Assembly: GCA_002304345.1 (NCBI GenBank)
Contig: NEUU01000029.1
Location: forward strand, 1-43,405
Direction: 5' to 3'
Origin: Verrucomicrobia bacterium Tous-C9LFEB
GTDB lineage: Bacteria > Verrucomicrobiota > Verrucomicrobiia > Methylacidiphilales > UBA1321
Length of the DNA stretch: 43,405 bases
The notes under the pieces were generated by a model that was given only the letters and a program-made list of their open reading frames with translations, had not been told where the DNA came from and ran no database searches. The stretch's first letter is position 1, and each line of letters begins with the position of its first letter. The translations under genes were made by a program, and so were the position numbers. Positions 15,252-24,531 of the stretch are shown in pieces.

Positions 15252-17789
15252 ATGCTGAAACAACCGGAACGCGGATTGGTCTGGGTGGCCGCGGCGCTGA
15301 CTTTTGCCGTAATGGCCATGCTGACGGGATTTTTCAGTCTCGGCACGCAAATCCCGATCACCTCAGACATGAATCCGGGGCTCTACTCGCAATTGCCCTA
15401 CCAGTTTCCACCCCAAGCCGTCTTCAATACGAATTACTGGCTCGGGCAGATGCAGATGCCGCAAGACTTGCAGCCCATGTCGCTGCTGGCGCATCTGCCG
15501 CTCTGGATGTTTTTCAGCGGTTACTATCCGCTTTTCGCCGCGCTCTCGTTGCTGGCGTTTTACGCCTTTCTGCGCGAACTCGGTTTCCGTCGCGGCGTGG
15601 CGGTTCTGGGCGGCGTACTTTATGCCTGGCAGGGCGATCTCTTCAGTAATCTGCTCGCGGGTCATTTCTCCTGTGCGACGGTCTGGTTGATGTTCGCGCT
15701 CGCGGCGCTCTTCGCGATGCGCAGTGCGCGGTTGCGGAGCTGGCTGGAAGCCGCGCTCAGTGGTGTCTGCACCGGCATGATGGTCTCCTTGCTGCCCGAT
15801 CGTGGCGCACTCTGCAGCTTCATCATCGGGGGACTTTTTCTCGTCGCCATCTGGCGGCAACGTCACGACCGCGCGGAGGCCATGCGCCACGCGGGCCGGC
15901 TTTTGCTCGTGGTCCTCATTGCCGCGGCCGTGGCCTTGCCGGGTGTCTATGCCACGCTTTCCTGGACGACCTACAAGGCCGGTCCCGCCGGAGTGGAAAC
16001 GCCGCAGCAAAAATACGAGTGGGCAACGCAGTGGAGTTACACACCGGAAGAGATCTGGAGTTACATGATCCCCGGTTTCTTCGGTTGGCGCAACGGCAGC
16101 TCACAGGGTCCCTACTGGGGCCGCATCGGGCAGAGTGCCGAGAGTCGCAATTTCTGTCTCGCAATTTTCACCATCGGCACGGCGGGATTTCTCCTCGCGT
16201 TTCTGGGTGGGGCCGTTTCCTTGCCGAAAAAAAGAACAGCCGATTCCCCATCATGGCTTACGCCCGAGCAGGCCAGCTATGCGCGCTTTGCCCTTGTGGC
16301 GGTGATTCTCGGTTGGCTGCTTGCTCTTGGTAAATACGGTCCGCTCTACGAATGGTTTTACCGGCTGCCGTACATGGACACGTGGCGTAACCCGCTCAAA
16401 TTCCTCGCACCGGTCAGTCTCGTTCTGATTGTGCTGGCGGCCTGCGGGGCGCAAGCCTCGGCGGCGCTCATCGAATCTGGCGCGAATGCCGACGCGGCTA
16501 AAAAGCGAATTCGCACCATCCTGCGCCGGTTGTTGATCATCGTGGGTCTGATGTGGTTGTTCAGTTTCCCCGCGCGTCTGCCATTGACCGTGCGGTTGGA
16601 AAGCCTTCGCTATGCGCCATCGGAAATTGACGCTATTCTCGCGACGCTACGCGGCTCCCTCTTTTTCGCGGGGGTGGTGATTGGTTCCCTCTGGGCCGGT
16701 TGGCGACTGCTCATGCGCGACGTGGCAGGACGGCGGAAGGAATTCATTAATCCGCTCATCCAGAAAACATGGGACGCCATGGTATTGCCGGAGAACGTGG
16801 GCCGCACGTGGCTGGCGTTGATCGCCACCGTGACGATCGTGCAAATGCTCTGGGTGCAGAGTCATTACAGCGACCTCATCGACTTCAAAGCGTTCTACGG
16901 CCCGAGCGCGTTGACGAAGCGTCTGCAGTCGAAAGAAGAAATCACGCGCACGGCCATTGAAATGAGCGATCCCCTGTTGCGCCAGGCACTGACCACGCTA
17001 TTCCCGTACAATGGCGTTCAGTGCCTCGATATTCCGGCCGCCTCGCGCATTCCGCACGACTACGAGCGGTTCTTCCGCGCACTGCAAGACAACCGGGCGC
17101 GGCTCCAGCAATTGGGCGGGGTCAAGTACTGGATCAGCTCGGCCGATGGCGTTTCCAGTATCCTGGAATTTCCGGGTTTTCGCGGTGCGATCAAATCGAT
17201 CAACTACTACACGATCGATCCCTATTTTTCCTCTGGAACCCCCACGCACGCCATCATTGAACTGAAAAAGTATTTACCGAAGGCGTCGCTCCTCTCGAAG
17301 ATCGAGGATTTTGCCGATGACGCAACGCTCTTGAAAAGATTGGCCGACGAAAAATGGAGCCCGTTCGACTCCGTGCTCGTGCGGCAGGAAGACGTGGCTG
17401 CCGCTCTGGCGCAAACAGCGGTGAAGGGCGATGCGGAGACGGCGAAATTAAAACCGGAGGCAAAACTCCTGTTGTACAGCGACCGCCGCATTGAGATTGC
17501 GGTGCAATCGCCCACTCCCGCGACGTTGCTGATCAGCGATCGCTTTGATCCCGGTTGGACGGCGACGCTCAACGGCAAAGCGGCGAAGTTGTTTCCCGCT
17601 GACTTCATTCTGCGCGGTCTCTCCGTTCCGGCGGGTAAGTCTCAAGTAGTGCTGACTTACGGATTGCCCATGACGCCGTACTATGTGCAACTCGTCGCGC
17701 TCGCGCTGGTCGCGGTGTGGGCGATTGGGGCGGCGTGCCGGAGACGTTGCCAACCATCCCCGATCATTCTAATTAGCCTTCAAGATTAG
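15252..17789 (+). CDS. Large YfhO-like membrane protein
   Basis: An 845-residue protein with about a dozen predicted transmembrane helices in the first 550 residues, a soluble extracytoplasmic part (about 570-800), and a last helix near the C-terminus (YYVQLVALALVAVWAIGAAC). The soluble part ends in the pattern SDRFDPGWTATLNGKAAKLF followed by 'LSVPAGKSQVVLTYG', recognised from YfhO-family proteins, which are GT-C-like and implicated in glycosylating lipoteichoic acid or other surface polymers. AAAGGGAAAC precedes the ATG. With GT2 and GT4 next door it may transfer a sugar to an exported glycan; this is inference. A second, shorter protein of similar design is encoded at 32271-34385. Confidence 0.72.
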   Translation: MLKQPERGLVWVAAALTFAVMAMLTGFFSLGTQIPITSDMNPGLYSQLPYQFPPQAVFNTNYWLGQMQMPQDLQPMSLLAHLPLWMFFSGYYPLFAALSLLAFYAFLRELGFRRGVAVLGGVLYAWQGDLFSNLLAGHFSCATVWLMFALAALFAMRSARLRSWLEAALSGVCTGMMVSLLPDRGALCSFIIGGLFLVAIWRQRHDRAEAMRHAGRLLLVVLIAAAVALPGVYATLSWTTYKAGPAGVETPQQKYEWATQWSYTPEEIWSYMIPGFFGWRNGSSQGPYWGRIGQSAESRNFCLAIFTIGTAGFLLAFLGGAVSLPKKRTADSPSWLTPEQASYARFALVAVILGWLLALGKYGPLYEWFYRLPYMDTWRNPLKFLAPVSLVLIVLAACGAQASAALIESGANADAAKKRIRTILRRLLIIVGLMWLFSFPARLPLTVRLESLRYAPSEIDAILATLRGSLFFAGVVIGSLWAGWRLLMRDVAGRRKEFINPLIQKTWDAMVLPENVGRTWLALIATVTIVQMLWVQSHYSDLIDFKAFYGPSALTKRLQSKEEITRTAIEMSDPLLRQALTTLFPYNGVQCLDIPAASRIPHDYERFFRALQDNRARLQQLGGVKYWISSADGVSSILEFPGFRGAIKSINYYTIDPYFSSGTPTHAIIELKKYLPKASLLSKIEDFADDATLLKRLADEKWSPFDSVLVRQEDVAAALAQTAVKGDAETAKLKPEAKLLLYSDRRIEIAVQSPTPATLLISDRFDPGWTATLNGKAAKLFPADFILRGLSVPAGKSQVVLTYGLPMTPYYVQLVALALVAVWAIGAACRRRCQPSPIILISLQD

Positions 17790-17878
17790 ACGCATCTGCT
17801 TGTTCTTTTCAGTATTGCCTTCGCCCTCTCCCGCCTCAGTCCTGCGGATTGCCGGTCTTTTTCGCGTTGGGCGGTGTT

Positions 17879-17923
17879 GTCCCAAAATGGCCAAGATCGC
17901 TGCGGATATTGGCCATTTGGGAC
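17879..17923 (+). other. Hairpin downstream of the YfhO-like gene
   Basis: GTCCCAAAATGGCCA (17879-17893) pairs with TGGCCATTTGGGAC (17910-17923) with a single bulged A. No T-run follows. Confidence 0.6.
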
Positions 17924-17962
17924 GCCTTGCCCCCACGCCAAAATCCCTGGCAACGCCTCCTC

Positions 17963-17985
17963 GAAAAGATCGTGAACAGGCTCTC
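17963..17985 (+). repeat. Dispersed repeat GAAAAGATCGTGnnnAGGCTCT, copy 2
   Basis: GAAAAGATCGTGAACAGGCTCT is identical to the copy at 5354 apart from the three central bases. Confidence 0.6.
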
Positions 17986-18021
17986 AGTTACAGATCCAAT
18001 CGGGATATGCGCCTTCGCCTC

Positions 18022-18819
18022 CTACAGCTTCTTGTCGCTCTCTTGTGACAGGATGGTGAAGCCGTAGCGTTTGAACACGGCCAGCGATTTGGGCTGCATC
18101 AAGGTATTGAGAAAGGTTTGCGCCGCGACTGAATTCGCGCTGTTCGCTGTCAGGGCGGCGAAGAAATGGACCGGCGGAACGTCGCTCGCGGGAATTTCGT
18201 AGGCGATGCGGACATCATGCGCGATCAGCGCGTCCGTCTTGTAGACGAAGCCGATTCCCACCCGGTCGGCCTCCACGGCGGCCAGCGTGCTCCGGGCGTT
18301 GCTGGTGATCAGGAGCCGGGATTCCAGTGCTTTCCAGATCTGGTATTTCTCCAAATATTCGCGGCTATGAATGCCTGAGGAGACATTCATCGGATCGCCA
18401 ATGGCGATGCGGCCGGTCTTGGGCTCGAGCAAATCCTTGGCTTTTTGAATGACGAGCGGACTGGATTTATTGACGATGATCACCAGATTGCTGGCGATCC
18501 AATCGCGCCGGGTATCGGGCCGGATCAGATTTTTCTTCTGCAGATCGTCCATCCATTTGGTGTCGGCGCAGATGAAAAGATCGCAGGGCACACCCATGGA
18601 AATCTGGCGGGCGAGCTGGTCCGAACCCGCAAAATTGAGCCGGATTTTCCGGCCCATCGCGCCTTCATGGGCGTTGGCGATTTCCGTGAGGGATTCCGTC
18701 AATCCGACGGAAGCAAAGACGCGCAACTCCCCTTGATTTTTCTGGCCGGCCCAGGAAAACAGGGTGGACGCCAAGACGATAAAAAATACCCCCGAGGCCC
18801 GTAAAAGCACCTGCAGCAT
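18022..18819 (-). CDS. modA: Molybdate ABC transporter, periplasmic binding protein
   Basis: A 265-residue periplasmic oxyanion-binding protein for molybdate or tungstate uptake. A signal peptide (about residues 1-25, ending FSWAG) precedes LRVFASVGLTESLTEIANAH, the ModA N-terminus with its anion-binding serine. LNFAGSDQLARQISMGVPCD and 'LFICADTKWMDDL' follow, then RIAIGDPMNVSSG and VEADRVGIGFVYKTDA; all are characteristic ModA segments. In most ModA proteins the second region reads 'SADxxxMD' and here it is CADTKWMD. No modB or modC gene adjoins it, so a permease must be encoded elsewhere or the gene is an orphan. Confidence 0.87.
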   Translation of the reverse strand: MLQVLLRASGVFFIVLASTLFSWAGQKNQGELRVFASVGLTESLTEIANAHEGAMGRKIRLNFAGSDQLARQISMGVPCDLFICADTKWMDDLQKKNLIRPDTRRDWIASNLVIIVNKSSPLVIQKAKDLLEPKTGRIAIGDPMNVSSGIHSREYLEKYQIWKALESRLLITSNARSTLAAVEADRVGIGFVYKTDALIAHDVRIAYEIPASDVPPVHFFAALTANSANSVAAQTFLNTLMQPKSLAVFKRYGFTILSQESDKKL

Positions 18820-18867
18820 GCGTCCTTATAACATCTATCTGCGGGAGGGGGAGGCAAAAAATGCGCG

Positions 18868-21800
18868 TCATTGTTTTTTTCGCGAATCGGGCTGGGCCTC
18901 GAGTTGAATCGGGCCGAGTAGGCCGCTTTTTTCGCGAGTCAGCTTCTGGTCGATCCATGCCTTGCGATCCCACGTGGTGAAGGTAAGCCGGTCGGCTTTG
19001 GGGAGCGCTTCATCGGCGAGCAGGCGATTGAACCACGTATTGGCCACTTCGATCTGGAGCGAATTGCCTCCGGCACGGACGGCCTTGCTGACCTCCAGCC
19101 GCCACGGTGCCCGCCAGAGCGTGCCGAGGCGTTGGCCATTCAGCGTGACGCGGGCCACTCGTGCCACGTCGCCCAGATCGAGCGTGATCGCCCCTGTGAT
19201 TGGAAAGTCGGCGGGTAGAGTAAAATTGGTCTGATACAAGGCAATGCCCGAGTAATCCCGGATCTGTGGATCGGTCAATTCCGTCCACGACTGCGGCGGT
19301 TGCAGAGGTTGTGCGGGAATGCCGGGCAATCCCTTGAACGTCACCGTGAACGGGCTGACGATCGGGAAGACCTGAGCCGGTGCGCTGGCGGCGACGGAAG
19401 CGGTCGCTGAGGCGGCGGTTCCGGGGGAAAGAATCACATACAGCGTCCGGCGACCTTCCACCGCGAGCGAAAACGTCACGGAATCGGGACTGCTCTGGAA
19501 TTCGCCAAGAGGCTGATGTTGTCCTGTGATCGGGTCCCAGATTTCAGCGCTGCGTGGCGAAGACGCCGCCACGGTGGTAGTGAACCTCGCCGCTTTCGGA
19601 TTGGGATTGAACAGTGCGTACAATTCAACCGCGCCCGCGCGGCGATGTTGCGACATGAGTGGTTTCAGATCGCCGACAACGGCACTGGAAAAGTCAGGCC
19701 GATAGCCAATCTCGCGGAACAATTTCTCCGTATCTCCCGGAGCATACAGCTTTCCTTTGCCGACATTCTTGGGCGAAGGAATCGCTCTGGCTGTGCCCCA
19801 GACGGAAAGCGCGGTTGCTTCGATGCGACGATCCTGCTCCACGTGATCCGACCAGCCCGGCGCCTTGCCGGGGCGGGAGGCGGCGATAATCGCGCCGTCC
19901 TGTGCCAGGCGCGCGAGCGTTTCCACTGTTTCGGCCCGCAACCGGTTTGACGGCACGAGCAGGGCGTGATAGCGGTCCGTGCCGTGGAGCGTGAGTTTGC
20001 CGTCCACCACTTTGAGTTGATTCAACGCCACCCGGTCGATGCGCAGGGAGCGCGCCCCAGCGGGCAGTTTGAGCGAACCCGGTCCCGGTCGCGGCATGCT
20101 GTCGCCGTAATAGATCAGCACGTCATAGACCGGGGCGCTGGTTTGCAGAAGATATTGCGAGCGGCTGATTTCGCGCAGCCAGTCGCCGATCATCGGCCAC
20201 CACGTGATGAGCCGGTTGAACGCCTGTCCATGCCGACCCAACGTCCAGCCGGGAGCTTTGTCGGCGGGTTGATGCACGTAGCTGTGCAGGACGAGACGGT
20301 TGAAACCCCACAACAACGCATGATCGCCGAGATACCCGTAGTCGCCCGGAGTCCGGCGATAATCGGCGGTCCACGACGTGAACGCTTCCGCGCCGACCAC
20401 CGGCTTCCCCGCGACGAAGGCCGCTTCGGGCACGGCTGATTTGCGGGGAGCTTCGTCGGGGGGCGGTGGAATGGTGAGGTCCGGTTTGTCGGACCAGAAT
20501 TCGTCCATCGGTTGGTCGACGAGCCGCGCGATGGCAAAGAGATCGAGGGAGGGCGGTGCGCTGTCGGACAGTTCGGCGGCGAATTCGATCTTGCGTGCGT
20601 GCAGCAATTCCGCGTTGCGGCCAAAGAACCGTTCCGTGATCAGGTCGGCAATCGTCTCGCGAAAATCGTTCAGGAACCGCTCCGTCTCCTCGCGCGAACC
20701 GAGCACCTCGCCCGCAAAAACAGACAAGTAGGGCAGAAGAGCGTAATGACGGCGGCGCTGGAATTCTTCGGCAAAATCGTCGGTCCAGTTTTGCCGTCCC
20801 ACTTCCCAGCTATCGAGCAACACGGTGTCCAACACGCCGCGTTGCGCGGCCGGGATCGCATCGATCAGCCGCTGGATGTAGCTCTTGAAATGCAGGTCCG
20901 TCGCCGCCACGCTCATCTTGTCACTTTCCAATCCCTTTCCGGCGGTCGGTGGCACGCTGCTGCCCTTACCGGTGGTGGTGAAACCGAATCGCACCACGCG
21001 CCATGTCCCGGCGGGAGCGTTCCAATTCAGATGTCCATTTTTCGTTTGAGAGGTGAGGTCGATGACCTGCGCGGCCTGGATGGGAAAGCTTTCGCCCTTA
21101 ACCCAATTCGGCGTGCCGGGACTGCTGGAATCGGCGGTTTGCTGGGCGAGGTTGAGCAGCTCACACGACCATTGCGGAGCCTCGGTTCCTTTGAGTAGTT
21201 CCACCTCGGACATTTGCACGTTGCGAAAAGTCAGCCATCCCTCCACCGGGCCGAGGATTTCCCATTCGAGCGTGATTTTCGTGGCCTTGATCGTGGGGAA
21301 GGGAATGGCCAGGGCGTTGTTGAATTCGTGCCCGATAATTTCGGTTTCGTAGGGGACAGAGCCGTCGGCGGTGACGAGTAGACGTATCTTGTTTCCGGGC
21401 GGTTCATGTACTTTCCAGCGGATGAAAAATTCAGCCCGGTTGAACTCATGCGGTGCGGGGAAGGTGAAATCAAACCGCCATTTCGTGGTCTCCTCCGTTT
21501 CGGCCCCGGTGGCGGGGTTACCATCGAAGAAAAGCTGGCTTGGAAGGCTCTGTCCGTTGGATTGAGCGGTGCAACCTGCCATGCTCGACGGTGTGCGATT
21601 GACCGGCCAGGCGAGCACGGCGATGTCCTTGGACCAATTTTGCGTCGCGGGCAGGGGCGGCAAATCAAGATCCACCGTCTGGCCGCCCGTGATGATTTCG
21701 TGCGACCACACCACGCGTTTCATCGAATTCTCGGGCTTGATCCATGGTCCGCCGGTCGCGCTCCAGCCGGGACCAAGATGGGTGCTGAGTTTCACGCCGA

Positions 21801-22128
21801 TCCGATTCGCCTCTTCGGCGGTGTAGCGCCACAGCTCGAACCACTGGTCGCTCAAAAACGGACTGACGGGGCCATCGGAGGCCATGCTCACCGCGAGAAT
21901 GGTCGCGCGCGGAATGCCCTGCTCACGCATGGCCTGCAGATCCTTCGTTACACCCTCTTTGCTCAGGTTTCCATTGAGCCAATGCCACCACGTCTCGACG
22001 CCGTATTGTGCGGAGGGCGTGGTGAAGGTGGCTGCATCAGGCCAGTTGGCCGGAGTGGACGATTCGGCGGCATGGGTAGCCCCTAAGCCTGAGACAAAAA
22101 GGAACGACAACAAACATGCGAGTCGCAT
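18868..22128 (-). CDS. Exported GH106-family glycosidase (alpha-L-rhamnosidase-like)
   Basis: A 1086-residue exported enzyme. The chosen ATG (22126-22128) gives a clean signal peptide, MRLACLLSFLFVSGLGATHA; an in-frame start 12 residues earlier is less likely. The N-terminal region has the Glyco_hydro_106 hallmarks VETWWHWLNGNLSKEGV, 'DLQAMREQGIPRATI', LSTHLGPGWSATGGPW and KRVVWSHE. The middle has a catalytic-barrel-like stretch (SWEVGRQNWTDDFAEEFQRR). The C-terminal 120 residues form a galactose-binding-like beta domain (LDLGDVARVARVTLNGQRLG, LWRAPWRLEV). GH106 enzymes release alpha-L-rhamnose from plant pectins such as rhamnogalacturonan. The exact specificity is not visible. It suggests plant-polysaccharide use feeding the fermentation genes downstream. 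Confidence 0.83.
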   Translation of the reverse strand: MRLACLLSFLFVSGLGATHAAESSTPANWPDAATFTTPSAQYGVETWWHWLNGNLSKEGVTKDLQAMREQGIPRATILAVSMASDGPVSPFLSDQWFELWRYTAEEANRIGVKLSTHLGPGWSATGGPWIKPENSMKRVVWSHEIITGGQTVDLDLPPLPATQNWSKDIAVLAWPVNRTPSSMAGCTAQSNGQSLPSQLFFDGNPATGAETEETTKWRFDFTFPAPHEFNRAEFFIRWKVHEPPGNKIRLLVTADGSVPYETEIIGHEFNNALAIPFPTIKATKITLEWEILGPVEGWLTFRNVQMSEVELLKGTEAPQWSCELLNLAQQTADSSSPGTPNWVKGESFPIQAAQVIDLTSQTKNGHLNWNAPAGTWRVVRFGFTTTGKGSSVPPTAGKGLESDKMSVAATDLHFKSYIQRLIDAIPAAQRGVLDTVLLDSWEVGRQNWTDDFAEEFQRRRHYALLPYLSVFAGEVLGSREETERFLNDFRETIADLITERFFGRNAELLHARKIEFAAELSDSAPPSLDLFAIARLVDQPMDEFWSDKPDLTIPPPPDEAPRKSAVPEAAFVAGKPVVGAEAFTSWTADYRRTPGDYGYLGDHALLWGFNRLVLHSYVHQPADKAPGWTLGRHGQAFNRLITWWPMIGDWLREISRSQYLLQTSAPVYDVLIYYGDSMPRPGPGSLKLPAGARSLRIDRVALNQLKVVDGKLTLHGTDRYHALLVPSNRLRAETVETLARLAQDGAIIAASRPGKAPGWSDHVEQDRRIEATALSVWGTARAIPSPKNVGKGKLYAPGDTEKLFREIGYRPDFSSAVVGDLKPLMSQHRRAGAVELYALFNPNPKAARFTTTVAASSPRSAEIWDPITGQHQPLGEFQSSPDSVTFSLAVEGRRTLYVILSPGTAASATASVAASAPAQVFPIVSPFTVTFKGLPGIPAQPLQPPQSWTELTDPQIRDYSGIALYQTNFTLPADFPITGAITLDLGDVARVARVTLNGQRLGTLWRAPWRLEVSKAVRAGGNSLQIEVANTWFNRLLADEALPKADRLTFTTWDRKAWIDQKLTREKSGLLGPIQLEAQPDSRKKQ

Positions 22129-22244
22129 GGGTGTGTTATAAATGTAATCGCGACACGGGCGCAAGTATATACGCGTATTTGTCAGACAAATTTACAGGCA
22201 AAAACATGGAATCGCCTATCCCCTTGTCGAAAAGAGGCTAACGA

Positions 22245-23078
22245 TTAGTTCGGACTGCTCTCGATGCAGGCGTAGGCCGCGTGATTATGGATGCTTTCCA
22301 TGTTCTCCGCTTCCACCTTGTACCACGTGATGTCGGGGTGCTGGTTGCAGCGCAGCGCCACGTTGCGCACGAGATCTTCCACGAACACGGGATTATCGTA
22401 CGCGCGTTCCGTCACGGCCTTTTCGTCGGGTCGTTTGAGGAGCGAGAAGATCTCGCTGCTGGCGCTCGCTTCGATAAGGGCAATCATGTCCTCGATCCAG
22501 ATCGTCTTGGCCATGCGGACGGAAAGGGTGACGTAGCCGCGTTGATTGTGCGCGCCGTAGGCACTGATCGCTTTCGAGCAGGGGCACAGCGTGGTGACGG
22601 GGACGACGACGGTGACAATGTAGGAAACTTCCTTGCCATGCGCCTCGGCTTCGAACCGCGCCAGATAATCGACCAAGCCCTTGGCTTTCGTCACGGGCGC
22701 TTCCTTCTCGATGAAATAGGGGAACTCCATCGTGATGTGGGCCGCTTCGGCGTGCAGCTTTTTCTGCAACTCTTTCAGCATGACCGGGAGATTGTCGATG
22801 TGGACGAGACGACCATGCGCATTGAGCACTTCGACAAAGCGGCTCATGTGTGTTCCCTTGAACTGATGCGGCAGATCGACAGTCAGATCGAACTTCGCAA
22901 TCGTATGCTGTTTCACGCACGCCTTATCCAGGACTTCGATGGGATAGCTCAAGCCGCGCACGCCCACCTTGTCGATTTTCAACTGGCGGGTGTCCTGCTG
23001 ATTTTGGCAATCGGCCAGCGGCGTGGTGGCGCTGGGGCTGGAAGGGTGCGACGTGGGAGTAACCATAGGAATAGTCAC
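22245..23078 (-). CDS. folE2: GTP cyclohydrolase FolE2 (type IB)
   Basis: A 277-residue enzyme converting GTP to 7,8-dihydroneopterin triphosphate, the first step of folate and 7-deazapurine synthesis. It is the COG1469 family, unrelated in sequence to FolE. After about 30 variable residues the core starts VGVRGLSYPIEV; the catalytic cysteine lies in VVPVTTLCPCSKAISAYGAH, with the NQRG segment just after it. The C-terminal motif AENMESIHNHAAYACIE is typical. FolE2 enzymes use metals other than zinc and are often switched on under zinc limitation, but no Zur site was recognised. It stands alone, divergent from the small exported protein gene at 23190. Confidence 0.93.
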   Translation of the reverse strand: MTIPMVTPTSHPSSPSATTPLADCQNQQDTRQLKIDKVGVRGLSYPIEVLDKACVKQHTIAKFDLTVDLPHQFKGTHMSRFVEVLNAHGRLVHIDNLPVMLKELQKKLHAEAAHITMEFPYFIEKEAPVTKAKGLVDYLARFEAEAHGKEVSYIVTVVVPVTTLCPCSKAISAYGAHNQRGYVTLSVRMAKTIWIEDMIALIEASASSEIFSLLKRPDEKAVTERAYDNPVFVEDLVRNVALRCNQHPDITWYKVEAENMESIHNHAAYACIESSPN

Positions 23079-23189
23079 TATAGCAGAAGTGGATGGAAAT
23101 CCAACTCTTGCGCTCGGCGGCTTGTCGAGAGTCGGCAGAATCCGGAATTGCCTCGGTTCACGCCTCTGTTAGAACGGAGGGACTCATTT

Positions 23190-23738
23190 ATGACGATACC
23201 GGGTTTCAAGGTGGGGTGGACGCTGGTCTATCTGTTTCTTATGGCGTGGGGTGGTGGCGCGGCTTTGCAGGCGGAACTGTTTGAGGTGACTGCAAAACAT
23301 CCCAAGGCCTCCATCACCGGAACCATTTCCGGAGAGTATACGCTCGATTCCCAACGATTGATCGTGCGGGTGAAACAAGGCCGTTACACCTGGCGCAACA
23401 TCAATGGAGAACCGCGTAAAAAAATGGTCCAATTCAAGGCCTGGCTCATGCGGTGGAAAGAGGATCGCAACACGGTCGAATACCTCGCCAGCAGCGAAAG
23501 TGTCAAAATCAACAAAACCGTGGAGAACAACGAAACGCTGTCCATTGGCACCTACAAATTGATTATTCCCGTGCAGGAATGGACGGCAGAAGAACTGGGG
23601 CAGATGTGGCTGGCGATTTCCATCACGGATTCGGACACCGATACGGCTCCCGGCGTGAGTTGGGAGACGCATGTTTTCGTCATGCGCCACTACCTCTTTC
23701 GTGAGGAAGCGATCGACTTTAGCCGGATTGATTATTAG
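23190..23738 (+). CDS. Small exported protein of unknown family (paralogue A)
   Basis: A 182-residue protein with a signal peptide (MTIPGFKVGWTLVYLFLMAW to about ALQAE) and a mature domain of about 155 residues that I do not recognise. GGAGGG lies about 10 nt before the ATG. The mature part looks mainly beta: FEVTAKHPKASITGTISGEY, LIVRVKQGRYTW, VQFKAWLMRWKED, SSESVKINKTVENNETLS, QMWLAISITDSD, FVMRHYLFREE. There are no cysteines in the mature region. It is clearly related along its length to the next gene, with the same order of WLMR, SESxKIxKT, MWL and the final M+HYL motif. Function is unknown; it should act in the periplasm or outside the cell. Confidence 0.78.
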   Translation: MTIPGFKVGWTLVYLFLMAWGGGAALQAELFEVTAKHPKASITGTISGEYTLDSQRLIVRVKQGRYTWRNINGEPRKKMVQFKAWLMRWKEDRNTVEYLASSESVKINKTVENNETLSIGTYKLIIPVQEWTAEELGQMWLAISITDSDTDTAPGVSWETHVFVMRHYLFREEAIDFSRIDY

Positions 23739-23825
23739 CGGTCGAATTGGCGGAAGAAAGAACCGAAGTATGTTTCAACACTGGCGAAAAATCCTGCTCA
23801 TAGGAGCCTGACCTTACTAGGCCTC

Positions 23826-24383
23826 ATGAAAACAATCCCCTGGCTTATCGCAATGACGCTGACTTTGGTCAACTCGCTTCAAGGCGAATTGTGTGAGGTC
23901 ACTTCGCCGGACTATGAGAAAAACCTAACCGGAAGTGCGACCTGCGAGTACACGGTTTTGCCTCGAACGATTGTAGTTAAGCTTCTCCAGGGAAATGTAA
24001 TTTGGAAAGACCAAGGCGAGATTCCCAAAAAGAAGAAGATCATTGCGATCAGCGTCTGGCTGATGCGTCGACCTGAGGACGGCGGACGCATCCGGTTTGC
24101 CTATTGCAGCGAATCCATCAAGATCGACAAGACGATCAATAGCAACGAAGTTTTCACCTTGGTGCCATGCAAATTTACGATTAGAGCCAAGGATATGAAC
24201 GTCGAAGATTTTCGCAAGATGTGGCTGAGCGTTGTCGTGTCTGCGACCGACGCAAATGATGCCAAAAATCGATATTGGACGGCATACCCCATGTATATGA
24301 AGCATTATCTGCTGAGCGATGAGCCCACTGGCTTTCCCCGGTCGAATCAAGAAGCTGGGGCTCCACCCGCAGAATCAGAATAA
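23826..24383 (+). CDS. Small exported protein of unknown family (paralogue B)
   Basis: A 185-residue exported protein, paralogue of its upstream neighbour. The signal peptide is MKTIPWLIAMTLTLVNSLQG. The mature part begins ELCEVTSPDYEKNLTGSATC and shares with paralogue A the run SVWLMRRPED, CSESIKIDKTINSNEVF, RKMWLSVVVS and MYMKHYLLSDE. Unlike A it has four cysteines in the mature region (in ELCEV, ATCEY, YCSES and PCKF), which could form disulfides. A Pro/Glu-rich tail ends the protein. Its DNA is less GC-rich than the flanking metabolic genes. A tandem duplication followed by divergence is the simplest history. Function is unknown. Confidence 0.77.
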   Translation: MKTIPWLIAMTLTLVNSLQGELCEVTSPDYEKNLTGSATCEYTVLPRTIVVKLLQGNVIWKDQGEIPKKKKIIAISVWLMRRPEDGGRIRFAYCSESIKIDKTINSNEVFTLVPCKFTIRAKDMNVEDFRKMWLSVVVSATDANDAKNRYWTAYPMYMKHYLLSDEPTGFPRSNQEAGAPPAESE

Positions 24384-24476
24384 CCGAGGCCGATCGCGAG
24401 CTTTTTGCTACCGAAAAAAGCCCTAAGAAACGCTGGACAACCTTCCGAAAATTAGTATAACTTATCCTTGAAAAAT

Positions 24477-24506
24477 TTGACGATTAGGAATACTTCTTCG
24501 ATAAAT
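24477..24506 (+). promoter_or_regulatory. Possible promoter of the transcarboxylase/mutase operon
   Basis: TTGACG (24477-24482), an 18-bp spacer and ATAAAT (24501-24506) lie in a conspicuously AT-rich 100-bp stretch just before the 5S gene, giving a 5' leader of about 20-25 nt. Only sequence resemblance to a sigma-70 site supports it. Confidence 0.35.
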
Positions 24507-24531
24507 CATTAACCGAGAGCATCTTTATACT

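Noticed and set aside
17800..18067. Two short plus-strand frames between the YfhO-like gene and modA.
   Set aside because: They run over a hairpin and a dispersed repeat, lack ribosome-binding sites and partly overlap modA.
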